Source: an uncultured Candidatus Entotheonella sp.
Lineage (GTDB): Bacteria; Tectomicrobia; Entotheonellia; Entotheonellales; Entotheonellaceae
Direction of reading: 5' to 3'
Length of the DNA: 64,000 nt
Assembly: GCA_951828535.1 (NCBI GenBank)
Contig: OX639990.1
Span: forward strand, 2,281,300 to 2,345,299
Shown here: positions 16,911-26,174 of the stretch, piece after piece
How positions within the stretch are numbered: position 1 is the first letter of the stretch
Layout of the letters: every line of letters starts with the position of its first letter
The notes under the pieces: model-generated
Told to the model about the DNA's origin: nothing
Seen by the model: only the letters and a program-made list of their open reading frames with translations
The model's database searches: none
Made by a program: the position numbers and the translations under genes

Positions 16911-18359
16911 ATGCAAGGTAAAACCATCTTTCGCGTCGTCGGCATCCTGCTGGCCGTGTTCAGCCTCACGATGATACCGCCGGTGATCGTCGCCCTCATC
17001 TACCGGGACGGCGGCGCCGGGGCGTTCGTCCTCTCCTTCTGTATCACCCTCATCACAGGCGTCGTGTTGTGGCAGGCGTTCCGCCGGCACCGGGAGGAGT
17101 TGCGGGTGCGCGACGGCTTCCTGATCGTGGTGCTGTTCTGGACGGTGCTCAGCCTCTTCGGCGCCCTGCCGTTCTATGCCATGCCGGGGCTGGGCATTTC
17201 GTTCACCAACGCGGTGTTCGAGTCCTTTTCCGGCCTCACCACCACCGGTGCCACGGTGCTGAGCGGCCTCGACGCCATGCCGCACGCCCTGCTGTTCTAT
17301 CGTCAACTCCTGCAATGGCTGGGCGGCATGGGCATCATCGTGCTGGCGGTGGCGGTGCTGCCCATGCTCGGCGTCGGCGGCATGCTGCTGTACCGCGCCG
17401 AGATCCCCGGCCCGGTCAAGGACGCCAAGCTGACGCCGCGCATCGCCGAAACGGCCAAGACCCTGTGGTACATCTATTTCGGCCTCACCTTCGCCTGCGC
17501 CGCCGCCTACTGGCTGGCCGGCATGAGCCTGTTCGACGCCATCGGCCACAGCTTCTCGACCGTCGCCCTCGGCGGCTTCTCGACCCACGACGACAGCATC
17601 GGCTACTTCAACAGCGCCACCATCGAACTGATCTGCGTCGTCTTCATGCTGATTTCGGGCACGAAATTTTCGCTGCACTACCTGGCCCTGCACCGCCGTC
17701 ATGGGTCGCCATACACGGAAGATCCGGAATGGAAAGTGTACCTGATCATCCTCGGCGTGGTGGCCGTTTACAGCTTCGTCGGCCTGGTTTACGTCGGCGC
17801 CTATGACGTCGGCGAGGCTTGGCATTACGCGGTGTTCCATGCGGTATCCATCGGCATCACGGCAGGCTTCAGCGCCACGGCTTACGAACAATGGCCGTCG
17901 GCACTGGTCCTGATTCTGCTGTTCGCGAGCTTCATCGGCGGTTGCACGGGGTCGACGGCCGGCGGCGTGAAGGTTATTCGCCTCATCCTGCTGGCCAAAC
18001 ACGCCCTGCGGGAAATCCAGCGGCTCATTCACCCCAACGGCGTTTTCGTCATCCGGGTCAGCAAGACGACCCTGCCGGACAAAGTCCTCGAGGCGATGTG
18101 GGGCTTCTTCGCCATTTACCTGGCCTGCTTTGGGCTGATGATGCTGGTGCTGACGGTCGATGGCCTCGACCTGCTGTCGGCCTTCGCCGCGGTGGCGGCG
18201 TGCCTGAACAATCTGGGACACGGTTTCTGGGAGGTGGGGAGCCACTACGACGGCATCGGCACCGTGTCGAAGTGGGCGATGTGCGTCGCCATGCTGCTGG
18301 GGCGGCTGGAGATCTTCACCCTGCTGGTTCTGTTCGTGCCGGGCTTCTGGAAACGCTGA
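16911..18359 (+). CDS. trkH: Trk-type potassium uptake protein TrkH
   Basis: Inner-membrane K+ channel/transporter subunit. The 482-residue protein consists of repeated M1-P-M2 units; four pore loops with filter glycines are visible (LTTTGATVL, STVALGGFST, GITAGFSAT, NNLGHGFWEV). Length equals E. coli TrkH. No trkA (RCK regulator) gene is adjacent, so the gating partner must be elsewhere. The stop is 2 bp from the convergent epimerase-like gene. Confidence 0.94.
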   Translation: MQGKTIFRVVGILLAVFSLTMIPPVIVALIYRDGGAGAFVLSFCITLITGVVLWQAFRRHREELRVRDGFLIVVLFWTVLSLFGALPFYAMPGLGISFTNAVFESFSGLTTTGATVLSGLDAMPHALLFYRQLLQWLGGMGIIVLAVAVLPMLGVGGMLLYRAEIPGPVKDAKLTPRIAETAKTLWYIYFGLTFACAAAYWLAGMSLFDAIGHSFSTVALGGFSTHDDSIGYFNSATIELICVVFMLISGTKFSLHYLALHRRHGSPYTEDPEWKVYLIILGVVAVYSFVGLVYVGAYDVGEAWHYAVFHAVSIGITAGFSATAYEQWPSALVLILLFASFIGGCTGSTAGGVKVIRLILLAKHALREIQRLIHPNGVFVIRVSKTTLPDKVLEAMWGFFAIYLACFGLMMLVLTVDGLDLLSAFAAVAACLNNLGHGFWEVGSHYDGIGTVSKWAMCVAMLLGRLEIFTLLVLFVPGFWKR

Positions 18360-18361
18360 TT

Positions 18362-19123
18362 TTATGACTCTTCCCGGAACGTATCGGCGGAATCCTGCGG
18401 CACGTAGCCGAGCACCTGCCGCGCGTGCTCAAGGTCGCGGTATCCCCATTTATTGTTCGAGGTGGCCATGAACACGTCGTACCGCAGGTCATCCGGGGCC
18501 TCGATGCACTGCGTAAGGATTTGCACCACGTCTCGATGACTGAGATAGATGGAGTAGTCGCGCGGCTGCTGCGGGCGATCCTCCTTGCGCACCATGCCGA
18601 TGCGCACGCACAGCACCGATAGGTCATAGGCGTCGGCGAAATGGCGGCCCAGCGCCTCGCCCCAAATCTTGGCCGCTCCGTAGATGCGGCTGGGCCACGT
18701 CATCTCGTGCGTCACGCGCGCGAACCCCTCCGGCACCTCGTCGTACTGCCCGGCGGCAATCGCCTCATACGGCGCCGCCTGCTCGAAGCCGCGCACCGCG
18801 TTGCCGCTGCTGGCGAACACCACCCGCTTCACCCCGGCCAGCCGCGCCGCCTCGAACACGTTGTAGGTGCCGATGACGTTGCCCGCCAACTGCCCCTCCC
18901 AATCGTCGCTGCCGAGGTACGCCGCCAGGTGCACCACCACGTCTTGCCCGGCAAAGGCGGGTTTGATAGCCTCCGCATCGGCGACGTCGGCCTGAAAACA
19001 GCGCACCCCGTCGATCGCCCGCCGGTTCAGGGCGCTGAGATCGTAACCGCCGCGCGCCTCCAGGTGCTGCCTGAGCAGGCCGCCGATCAACCCGCTCATG
19101 CCGGTGATGAGAACTTTTTTCAT
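18362..19123 (-). CDS. NAD-dependent epimerase/dehydratase family protein
   Basis: Extended SDR enzyme, probably acting on a nucleotide sugar or uronate. The 253-residue protein begins MKKVLITGMSGLIGGLL (Rossmann GxSGxxG), has VVHLAAYLG, ASSGNAV and the catalytic pair Y...K in SRIYGAAKIWGEAL. Similar short extended SDRs include uronate dehydrogenase, which fits the SYLSHRD-type active-site region, but this is not proved. ATG 19123 has GGAGG 8 nt upstream; the upstream Met 12 codons earlier has none. Confidence 0.85.
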   Translation of the reverse strand: MKKVLITGMSGLIGGLLRQHLEARGGYDLSALNRRAIDGVRCFQADVADAEAIKPAFAGQDVVVHLAAYLGSDDWEGQLAGNVIGTYNVFEAARLAGVKRVVFASSGNAVRGFEQAAPYEAIAAGQYDEVPEGFARVTHEMTWPSRIYGAAKIWGEALGRHFADAYDLSVLCVRIGMVRKEDRPQQPRDYSIYLSHRDVVQILTQCIEAPDDLRYDVFMATSNNKWGYRDLEHARQVLGYVPQDSADTFREES

Positions 19124-19224
19124 GCCGGGATCCTCCAAATCAACAGTGTTATTGCGCAAACCCCGATTATATCAACCATCCGCCCCACACTTCGTGAACA
19201 CAGGGGCCGTCAGGGAGCTAACCC

Positions 19225-20379
19225 ATGCAAACCAGCGAACAACGCATTCTGACAACCCACGTCGGCAGCCTGCCGCGGCCCCGGCCGCTGGCCGACCTGC
19301 TCATCGGGCAGGAACGCGGCGAGGCCATCGACGAGGCCGACATGCAACGACAAATCGAGGCGGCGGTCGCCATGGTGGTGCGCGAGCAGTTGGCAGCGGG
19401 CATCGATATCGGCAACGACGGCGAGCAGCCGCGCGTGGGCTTTCAGACCTACGTGGCGCAGCGCATGCAGGGCTTCGGCGGCGAGAGCGCCCGACCGCAG
19501 CCGCAGGATTGGCAGGACTTCCCGGACTACGCGGCCATCATCAAGGCCCGCCGCCGCGCCGCCAAGATCTTCAACGCCCCGCAGGCGCTTGCTGAGGTGC
19601 AATACACCGATCTGAGCGCCGCGGAAAACGAGTGCGCCGTCTTTCTGCGCAGCACCGAGCAGGCGCCGCGTTCATTCACCGAGCATTTCATGACCGCGGC
19701 CTCGCCCGGCATCATCGCCACCACGCTGCTGAACGCCCATTACGATTCGCACGAGCGCTACATCTTCGCCCTCGCCGAGCAGATGCGCAAGGAGTACGAG
19801 CTGATTCACGCCAAGGGGTTGATCCTACAGATCGACTGCCCTGATCTGGCCATGGAGCGGACATATTTTTTCCAGAACGAGTCCCTGCGCCGCTTCCAGG
19901 AGATGGTCGAGCTGCACGTCGAGGCCATCAACCAAGCGATCCGCAACATCCCGCCGGAGCGTATCCGCCTGCACGTCTGCTGGGGCAACTACGACGGACC
20001 GCACGTCCACGACGTGGCCCTGGAAGACATCCTGCCGCTGCTGTACGGCGCGCGCGTCGGCGCCTTGTCCATCGAGCTCGCCAACCCGCGGCACCAGCAC
20101 GAAAGCCGCGTCTTCAGGCAGCACCCGCTGCCGGACGGCATGCTGCTGCTGCCGGGCGTTATTGATTCAACGGTCAATTACGTGGAGCATCCGGAAGTGG
20201 TGGCCAACCGCATCGTGCAGGCCGTGGAAGTGGCGGGAGACCGCAGCCGCGTGATCGCCTCGACCGATTGCGGCTTCGGAACGTTCGCCGGCTCGGAGAA
20301 CGTCGCGCCCCTGGTGGTGTGGGCCAAGCTCCGCACCCTGAGCGAGGGCGCTAAGCTGGCGTCCGCCCGCCTCTGGTGA
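19225..20379 (+). CDS. MetE-like (cobalamin-independent methionine synthase C-domain) protein
   Basis: 384-residue protein equal to the catalytic C-terminal half of MetE. It has TTHVGSLPRP at the N-terminus and all the zinc ligands expected for a thiol methyltransferase: H250 and C252 (RLHVCWGNY), E284 (LSIELANPR) and C349 (ASTDCGFGTF). It lacks the N-terminal folate-binding half, so the methyl donor is probably not free methyl-tetrahydrofolate polyglutamate; such short proteins act on varied thiols or use corrinoid proteins. It stands alone and ends 13 bp from the convergent glcE stop. Confidence 0.87.
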   Translation: MQTSEQRILTTHVGSLPRPRPLADLLIGQERGEAIDEADMQRQIEAAVAMVVREQLAAGIDIGNDGEQPRVGFQTYVAQRMQGFGGESARPQPQDWQDFPDYAAIIKARRRAAKIFNAPQALAEVQYTDLSAAENECAVFLRSTEQAPRSFTEHFMTAASPGIIATTLLNAHYDSHERYIFALAEQMRKEYELIHAKGLILQIDCPDLAMERTYFFQNESLRRFQEMVELHVEAINQAIRNIPPERIRLHVCWGNYDGPHVHDVALEDILPLLYGARVGALSIELANPRHQHESRVFRQHPLPDGMLLLPGVIDSTVNYVEHPEVVANRIVQAVEVAGDRSRVIASTDCGFGTFAGSENVAPLVVWAKLRTLSEGAKLASARLW

Positions 20380-20392
20380 CGGTCGCCCCTTA

Positions 20393-21742
20393 TTACAGCC
20401 CGCCCACGTAGCGCCCGCGATTCAGCGCGCCCTGCGGGTCGAATCGACTCTTGTATCGCTTCAGAAGGCCCGCGCCCGACGAGGTGCCCCAAACATCGAG
20501 CTGGGTGATCAAGATCTCCGGTGCCGATTCCACTACGGCAAATCCCTGCCGGTCATCGAGCCGTGCCCGAATCCCGCCCAGCCACGCTTGCACCTGCGCT
20601 ACCAGATCGTCCGCCTGCGCATCGAGCGGCAACCGGGCGGTCACCGAGCCGATACCGGCGTCCGCCAGCCACCTGACAGGCCCCCGGCAGAACCCCGGCG
20701 CCTCGTCCAGCAGGCCGAGCGCCGTTTCCACACTGGACGGCGGCACCCCGACGCGCACCTGCAGCAGTGCCGGATCGGGCGACGACGTCCGCCATACCTC
20801 TTGCCGCTCCCACATCGTCAGCAGCGCCTCGCCGCTCAGTGTGGCGGCTTCCACGGCTTCATGCGACGTACAAATTGCCTCGCCCTCGGCAATCTGGCGC
20901 TGCACCGATTCGTGCGACCCGTCCACGTGCACCAGCAACGCCGCCTGCCCCGGTTGCAGACTCACGGGCAAGGAATCCGCCCACCCCGCCGACGAAACCA
21001 GGGCAACGGTGGACGGCAACAGCGCCGCGCTGCGCACCGCGGTTGCCGCGGCCATGCCCTGCGCCAGGGTCGGAAACGCGACGGCCAACAGGCGTTCGTC
21101 TTCCGGCAGCATCGCCAGGCGAAACGTCACTTCCGTCACCACGCCGAAGGCGCCCAGCGAGCCAATGTACAGCTTGCACATGTCGTAGCCGGCGACGTTT
21201 TTCACCACCCGCCCGCCGTAGCGCAGCAATTCCCCTTCCGGCAGCGCCACCCGGATGCCCAGCAGCAGGTCCCGCATGCCGCCGTAGCGCAGCCGCTTGA
21301 CGCCGCTGGTATTGGTCGCCAGCAGGCCGCCCAAACTAGCCTCGCTGCCCGGATAGCCCAGCGGCAGAAACTGACGCCCCGGGATGGTCAGCCGGTACAC
21401 CTCACGCAGCGCCAACCCGGCCTCGGCGGTCAGCGTCAGATTGGCGCTGTCGTACTCCAGCACGCGGGTCAGGTGCTTAAGCGACAGCGCCACGTCGTAT
21501 TCGGCCGGCGGCGGTCCCAGGTGCATCTGCGTGCCGCGCCCCCACGGCACCACGCCCAGCTTTTCGCGCGATGCGAGTTCCAGAAACGCGGTGACCTGCT
21601 CGGCCGTACACGGCGCCGCCACGACCGCCGGACGCCGCGACGCCACAGCATAGCCGGCGGTTGCCGGCTCGTCCATCCAGGCGTTCTCGGCACCAAACAG
21701 GGCGGTCAAACGATTGTGCAGGGCCGTCGGGGAAGGCGTCAT
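20393..21742 (-). CDS. glcE: Glycolate oxidase FAD-binding subunit GlcE
   Basis: Second FAD-binding subunit of glycolate dehydrogenase, which oxidises glycolate to glyoxylate and passes electrons to the quinone pool. The 449-residue protein has a shortened FAD_binding_4 domain (GVVPWGRGTQMHLG, GGLLATNTSG, GGRVVKNVAGYDMCKLYIGS) and the GlcE-type C-terminus with FDPQGALNRGRYVGGL. It overlaps glcD by 4 bp (ATGA), so they are translated together. No glcF follows. Confidence 0.93.
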   Translation of the reverse strand: MTPSPTALHNRLTALFGAENAWMDEPATAGYAVASRRPAVVAAPCTAEQVTAFLELASREKLGVVPWGRGTQMHLGPPPAEYDVALSLKHLTRVLEYDSANLTLTAEAGLALREVYRLTIPGRQFLPLGYPGSEASLGGLLATNTSGVKRLRYGGMRDLLLGIRVALPEGELLRYGGRVVKNVAGYDMCKLYIGSLGAFGVVTEVTFRLAMLPEDERLLAVAFPTLAQGMAAATAVRSAALLPSTVALVSSAGWADSLPVSLQPGQAALLVHVDGSHESVQRQIAEGEAICTSHEAVEAATLSGEALLTMWERQEVWRTSSPDPALLQVRVGVPPSSVETALGLLDEAPGFCRGPVRWLADAGIGSVTARLPLDAQADDLVAQVQAWLGGIRARLDDRQGFAVVESAPEILITQLDVWGTSSGAGLLKRYKSRFDPQGALNRGRYVGGL

Positions 21743-23148
21743 GAGGCGGCCTCGGCCAGCATGCTAAGCGGGAAGATTTTCTTGGGATTGCACAGGTCGT
21801 CGGGGTCGTGGGCGAGCTTGATGCGCCGCATGACCTGCAGCTCGGTGGGGGTGAACATCAGGGTCATTTCGTTCTGTTTTTCCATGCCGACGCCGTGCTC
21901 GCCGGTGATGCTGCCGCCGAGTTCGACGCACGCCTCCAGGATTTCGCGCCCGGCCTCCAGCACCCGTTCGATGTCGCCGGCGCGGCGCTTGCTGAAGGGA
22001 ATCGACGGGTGCAGGTTGCCGTCGCCGGCGTGCGCCACGTTGACGATCGGCAGATCGTAGCGCTCGGCGATAGCCGTCACGCGCCGCAACGCCTCGGGCA
22101 ATTGGGTGCGCGGCACGCAGCCGTCGACGATGTAGACGTCCGTATCGAGCCGCGCCATGGCGCCGAAGGCCGCGCGGCGGCTCAGCCACAGCCGCTGGCC
22201 GGCCTCGATGCCCTCCTCGGTCTCAAAGGAAATGACGTCGTGCGTCTTGCAGACTTCCGCCACCCGGTCGGCATTGCGCGCCATGTCGTCGCTGAAGCCG
22301 TCCAGCTCGATAATCAGGGCCGCGCCGGCCTCTGCCGGGAAGCCGATGTGCACCGCCTTGTCCACCGCCTGCATGATCGACTTGTCCAGCAGCTCCATGG
22401 CAGCCGGCAGCAGCCCGGAGCTGATGATGCCGGAGACCGTGTTGGCCGCGTCGTCCACGGTTTTGAACAGCGCCAGGTGGGTGGTGACCGCCTCGGGCAT
22501 TTGCAACAGGCGCACGATGATCTTGGTGACGATCCCGAGGGTGCCCTCCGAACCGACCAGCAGCCCGGTGAGGTCGGCGCCCGGCTGGTCCACCGCCTTG
22601 CCGCCTACGGTCACGATGTCGCCGTCCGGCAGCACCATCTCCAGGCCGAGGATGTGGTTGCCGGTGATGCCGTACTTCAGACAGTGCATGCCGCCGGCGT
22701 TGGTGGCCACGTTGCCGCCGATGGTCGAGACCACCTGGCTGCCGGGGTCGGGAACGTAGGTGTAAGCGTAGCCGTGCTGCTGCACGCTGCGCTTGAGGTC
22801 CTGGTTGACCACGCCGGGCTGCACGACGGCCAGGCGGTTGGCCAGGTCGACCTCCAGCACCTGGTTCATGAGGGCCAATTCGATGACCACACCGCCGTGG
22901 GTGGGGATGGCGCCGCCGCTGATGCCGGTGCCGGTGCCGCGCGCTACGTACGGCACGCCGTGATCCCGGCACCACACGACCAGACGCGAGATCTGCTCGG
23001 CCGTCGTGGGAAGCACCACCGCCAGCAACTCAGTGCCGCGAAACACCGAGGCGTCGTAGCCGTACACGGCGCGTTCGGCGCGCGACCTGAGGACGTGCTG
23101 CGGGCCGACGATGGCTTCCAGGTCGGCGATGACGGTGTTGATGTCCAT
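21739..23148 (-). CDS. glcD: Glycolate oxidase catalytic subunit GlcD
   Basis: FAD-linked subunit of glycolate dehydrogenase, or of a related D-2-hydroxyacid dehydrogenase. The 469 residues contain a PCMH-type FAD domain (VARGTGTGISGGAIPTHGG, VVSTIGGNVATNAGGMH, GLLVGSEGTLGIVTK) and the C-terminal domain with HAGDGNLHP and SITGEHGVGMEK. It is the first gene of a glcD-glcE pair. The missing iron-sulfur subunit GlcF would be needed for quinone reduction. Confidence 0.94.
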   Translation of the reverse strand: MDINTVIADLEAIVGPQHVLRSRAERAVYGYDASVFRGTELLAVVLPTTAEQISRLVVWCRDHGVPYVARGTGTGISGGAIPTHGGVVIELALMNQVLEVDLANRLAVVQPGVVNQDLKRSVQQHGYAYTYVPDPGSQVVSTIGGNVATNAGGMHCLKYGITGNHILGLEMVLPDGDIVTVGGKAVDQPGADLTGLLVGSEGTLGIVTKIIVRLLQMPEAVTTHLALFKTVDDAANTVSGIISSGLLPAAMELLDKSIMQAVDKAVHIGFPAEAGAALIIELDGFSDDMARNADRVAEVCKTHDVISFETEEGIEAGQRLWLSRRAAFGAMARLDTDVYIVDGCVPRTQLPEALRRVTAIAERYDLPIVNVAHAGDGNLHPSIPFSKRRAGDIERVLEAGREILEACVELGGSITGEHGVGMEKQNEMTLMFTPTELQVMRRIKLAHDPDDLCNPKKIFPLSMLAEAAS

Positions 23149-23183
23149 GGGTTCATTACCTCTTATGCGAAGCTGAGAAAGTC

Positions 23184-23203
23184 GGATTACGCTGCGCTAA
23201 TCC
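23184..23203. repeat. GGATTA...TAATCC short palindromic repeat
   Basis: GGATTACGCTGCGCTAATCC, an imperfect palindrome followed by GGCCTACG, 36 bp upstream of glcD. It looks like a widespread class of bacterial interspersed palindromes with the GGATTA...TAATCC form. Confidence 0.6.
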
Positions 23204-23393
23204 GGCCTACGTCTGACTGCCGATGGGGGTGCGTGCAGATCAATGGCCGGGCAGTGTAGCGGAGTTTATGGGGGGCAACAAGACGGCGCTCGTGTTGCCC
23301 CAAGGCGGCATGTCGTGCTACAAAGCGGCCCGGCGAAGCCAGCCGCGGGCGGGCCGCACGCCGCATGCAACCGAACACGAGGGAGATTCACAA

Positions 23394-24338
23394 ATGGAGT
23401 TTGGGGTAAGCCTTCCCAGCCGGGGAGCGATGACCACGACGGACAACTTGCGGCTACTCGCGCAGCATGCCGAGACGGTAGGTCTGGACTCGATCTGGGT
23501 GAGCGATCACATCATCGTGCCGCAGCAGATCGAGTCGTTCTATCCGTACGACCCGAACGGCGCCTTCCCCGCCGCGCCGGAGCAGGATTACTACGAGCCG
23601 TTAACCACCCTGACCTGGCTGGCAGCGTGCACGACGCGCGTGCAACTCGGCACCAGCGTGCTCATCCTGCCCTACCGCAACGCGCTGCTGACCGCCAAGA
23701 TCGTCTCCACCCTCGACACCCTGTCGGGCGGGCGGGTCATCCTCGGCGTCGGCGTGGGTTGGATGGAGGAGGAGTTCGAGGCGCTCGGCCTGGACACCTT
23801 CCGGCAGCGCGGCGCCGTCAGCGACGAATACATCCGCGTTTTCCGCACCCTGTGGACCGACGACGCCCCCAGCTTCCAAGGCGAGCACGTGCGCTTCGAC
23901 AACATCGGCTTCGCGCCGCGCCCGGTGCGCCGCCCGCACCCGCCCATCTGGATCGGCGGCCACACCGGCCCCGCCATTCGTCGCGCCGCCCGCCTGGGCG
24001 ACGGCTGGCATCCCATCGGCCTGCGCCCGCCCGCCAACCTGACACCCGACGAGATGAAGAACGCGGTGGCGCGGCTGCGCGATGAGGCCGGCCGAGCAGG
24101 CCGCAACCCGCAGGACGTGACCATTTCGTTCCGCGGCCCCATCGTCTTTGCCGACGACACCGGGACCGACCGCCGGCCGCTCACCGGCAGCCCCGCCGCC
24201 ATCCAGGACGACATCGCGCGGTATGCCGATTGCGGCGTCAGCCACATGGTGTTCGACATCATGACGTCGGACATTGCCGAAATGAAGCGTGTCATGGACC
24301 GCTTTGCCAGCGACGTACGGCCCGGCGTGTCGGTGTGA
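23394..24338 (+). CDS. LLM class F420-dependent oxidoreductase
   Basis: Luciferase-like monooxygenase fold protein, TIM barrel, using F420 or FMN. The 314-residue product starts MEFGVSLPSRGA, has the SDHIIVP segment, GTSVLILPYRNALLTAKIVSTLD region and GGRVILGVGVGWMEEEFEALG, and the LWTDD...GEHVRFDNIGFAPRPV signature typical of F420-type LLMs. Start ATG 23394 follows GGGAGA; the frame is open 57 codons upstream with no homology. Substrate unknown; the neighbouring 136-residue membrane gene 41 bp downstream may be co-transcribed. Confidence 0.88.
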   Translation: MEFGVSLPSRGAMTTTDNLRLLAQHAETVGLDSIWVSDHIIVPQQIESFYPYDPNGAFPAAPEQDYYEPLTTLTWLAACTTRVQLGTSVLILPYRNALLTAKIVSTLDTLSGGRVILGVGVGWMEEEFEALGLDTFRQRGAVSDEYIRVFRTLWTDDAPSFQGEHVRFDNIGFAPRPVRRPHPPIWIGGHTGPAIRRAARLGDGWHPIGLRPPANLTPDEMKNAVARLRDEAGRAGRNPQDVTISFRGPIVFADDTGTDRRPLTGSPAAIQDDIARYADCGVSHMVFDIMTSDIAEMKRVMDRFASDVRPGVSV

Positions 24339-24379
24339 GGTAACGGCGAGGCGAGTGTGCCAATGGGAAGGGGGCAACC

Positions 24380-24790
24380 ATGGATCGGTTTATAGAACCT
24401 TTGTGGTTCGGGCAATTGGCGGTGATGGCATTTTTTGCGATTGCGTTCCTGCAGTCGGCGGTCGACAAGCTCCTTGACAGCCAGGGCAATCTGGATTTCC
24501 TCGGCGGCCATTTTGCTGCCAGCCCGCTAGGCAACATGGTGCCGCTGATGTTCTGGGTCATCACCATCCTGGAAACCGTCACCGGCCTGTGCTGCGCCGT
24601 CGGCTTCATCCTTCTGCTGACCGGCGCGGGCAGCGGCCTCGCCATCGCCGGGCTTGAGCTGGCGTTGCTATCGCTGCTCTGCCTGTTCTTCGGCCAGCGG
24701 CTCGCCAAGGACTACCCCGGCGCCGCGGTTCTGGCGGCCTACGTCGCCGTCGCCGTCCTGGGGCTGGTGCTGTTCGTCAAGGCGGTGTGA
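24380..24790 (+). CDS. Small four-helix membrane protein (DoxX-like)
   Basis: 136-residue protein with about four hydrophobic segments (near 12-30, 52-80, 82-105 and 115-134), an early GQLAVMAFFAIAFLQSAVDK helix and no long soluble part. The size and helix layout resemble the DoxX/DUF417-type family, but I do not recognise a diagnostic motif. No function can be assigned. It follows the LLM gene by 41 bp. The 217 bp after it hold no gene. Confidence 0.6.
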   Translation: MDRFIEPLWFGQLAVMAFFAIAFLQSAVDKLLDSQGNLDFLGGHFAASPLGNMVPLMFWVITILETVTGLCCAVGFILLLTGAGSGLAIAGLELALLSLLCLFFGQRLAKDYPGAAVLAAYVAVAVLGLVLFVKAV

Positions 24791-25007
24791 GCTTTGATGG
24801 ATAGGGGAAAAATTCTAGCGCAGCTTAAATTCGGCGATGAGCGCGGGACGAGACGACAACAAGTGCTCTATATGGCTCTCTGGCCACATTTCGATCCAGG
24901 GATAAACACCCGCTGAGTTGAACGAGTATGTATTACCGCCATGCGATCATCCATCCGCAATCGTTTTTCTCTGCTGAGCAATTGGTTTTGGGATAAAGGC
25001 CCCACAC

Positions 25008-25151
25008 TCAGGCCAGGGCGCAACGCTCGACCTTGATCTGCGCGGCGCGATCCCGCACCTGCCACAGGTCGTAGGCCAGTTGCATGCCGAGCCAGGTCTC
25101 CGGAGTTGATCCAAAAGCCTTCGACAAACGGATCGGCATCTCAATGGCCAT
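25008..25151 (-). pseudogene. higA: Remnant of HigA-type antitoxin (N-terminus deleted)
   Basis: A 47-codon frame reads MAIEMPIRLSKAFGSTPETW then LGMQLAYDLWQVRDR..KVER, which is the C-terminal part of HigA antitoxins. The N-terminal half of the helix-turn-helix domain is missing: the start codon runs after four residues straight into the IRLSKAFGS recognition region. GAGGAGA precedes the ATG, so this may be an internal deletion that left the original start. It lies 11 bp after the higB remnant, as in an intact higBA operon. Confidence 0.75.
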
Positions 25152-25162
25152 GCTCAATCTCC

Positions 25163-25314
25163 TCAATGGTAGTCCACATAATCCATATCAAATCAACGGC
25201 CAACCCGTCCTCGAATCGGAAGGTCACCCGCCAGTTTCCTGACACCGACACCGCGTAATGACCTTTCAGCCGGCCCCTCAACTCATGCAGTCTGAATCCC
25301 GGCAAATCCATGCC
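25163..25314 (-). pseudogene. higB: Remnant of HigB-type RNase toxin (5' truncated, frameshifted)
   Basis: Translates to DLPGFRLHELRGRLKGHYAV then SVSGNWRVTFRFEDG, matching the C-terminal half of HigB/RelE toxins. The 5' part is lost where an IS5-type transposase remnant begins near 25314. After FEDGLAV the frame shifts: the expected ending DMDYVDYH and stop is present in another frame at 25163-25189. The toxin is therefore doubly broken. Confidence 0.75.
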
Positions 25315-25780
25315 TTCAGTCAAGACCACCGAAAGCGGCGGCCCACGGGGTCTCGATGCTGGCAAGAAGATCAAGGGGCGCAAGCGTCACATCTTCACCG
25401 ATACCGGCGGCCTGCTGGTCACCGTGCAGGTCCATGGTGCCGATGTCCAGGACCGTGACGGCGTGCCTGTCGTGTTGGCCTCTGTGCGCCGCACGTTTCC
25501 GAGATTACGACATATCTTCGCCGATCAGGCCTATTCAGGCCCCAAATTGGCGGCAGCGCTGAAACCGCTTGGCCGATGGAGCGCGAACATTGTCAAACGA
25601 CCGGCTAACGCGCACACCTTTGAAGTCTTGCCGAGGCGCTGGGTGGTTGAACGAACTCTGGCTTGGCTGAACCGCAATCGTCGGCTGGCAAAGGGCTTTG
25701 AGGCAACACTTGCCACCGCTCAAACTTGGCTATTTCTTGCCAGTGTACAACTCCTCCTCAGGAGACTGACAAGACAATGA
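25314..25780 (+). pseudogene. IS5-family transposase remnant (3' part)
   Basis: About 155 codons encode the C-terminal portion of an IS5-group DDE transposase: SVKTTESGGPRGLDAGKKIK, FADQAYSGPKL (second catalytic Asp) and VLPRRWVVERTLAWLNR (catalytic Glu). The N-terminal DNA-binding region and the first catalytic Asp (normally in DSQSVKTTE) are missing; the break coincides with the truncated end of higB, so the IS end or a deletion cut both. It cannot transpose by itself. Confidence 0.8.
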
Positions 25781-25936
25781 AAAACAATGACTTATTCCAG
25801 GACGGACTCTTAGGACATTTCCGCCCCCCACGTCAAAAAAGTGCCTGTCGAGACATGGGAGCCAGGATATCTGGGTCGTCGTTCTGGACGCTATTCACCC
25901 TGGTACTGACGGCGCGACGCTGGTAGGGCGCGCGGC

Positions 25937-26174
25937 CTAGCGCATTTCCGTATCGAATTGCATCAGGAAGATATCCGCCAGCCCGTGCTCCCCCTCACCT
26001 TAGCACTCCCCCACGGAGGGGGGAGGGGACCGGTGTTGGAAGATGGATTAAACATCCTCCGCAGGCTGAGGGCCTTTTTCTCCCTCTCCCCTGGTGGGAG
26101 AGGGTTGGGGTGAGGGGGAATTCAAGGCGATACACCCCGTGCATGTGAGTCCTCTTGATCCGAAAGCGCTCTAG
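25937..26174. mobile_element. MITE-like element, copy 1
   Basis: About 238 bp, flanked on both sides by CTAG, with imperfect terminal inverted repeats: left AGCGCATTTCCGTATCGAA, right (reverse complement) AGCGCTTTCGGATCAA. It contains a copy of the GC-rich palindromic repeat and no open reading frame. A second copy lies at 41754-41954 in the same orientation; copy 1 carries about 35 extra bases in its left half. No transposase inside, so it would need mobilisation in trans. Confidence 0.7.
26081..26118. repeat. GC-rich palindromic repeat core (copy B, inside MITE copy 1)
   Basis: TCCCTCTCCCCTGGTGGGAG followed by AGGGTTGGGGTGAGGGGG; a stem-loop of the same family as the copies at 16.8, 41.9, 47.7, 55.5 and 56.6 kb, here in inverted orientation. 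Confidence 0.8.

Noticed and set aside
16797-18245. 482-codon minus-strand frame opposite trkH
   Set aside because: It is the shadow of the trkH codons in high-GC DNA; composition is His/Gln/Arg-rich with no domain, and trkH on the other strand is complete.
20802-22060. Plus-strand frames opposite glcD/glcE
   Set aside because: They have the basic, Gln/His-rich composition of antisense frames; glcD and glcE explain the region.
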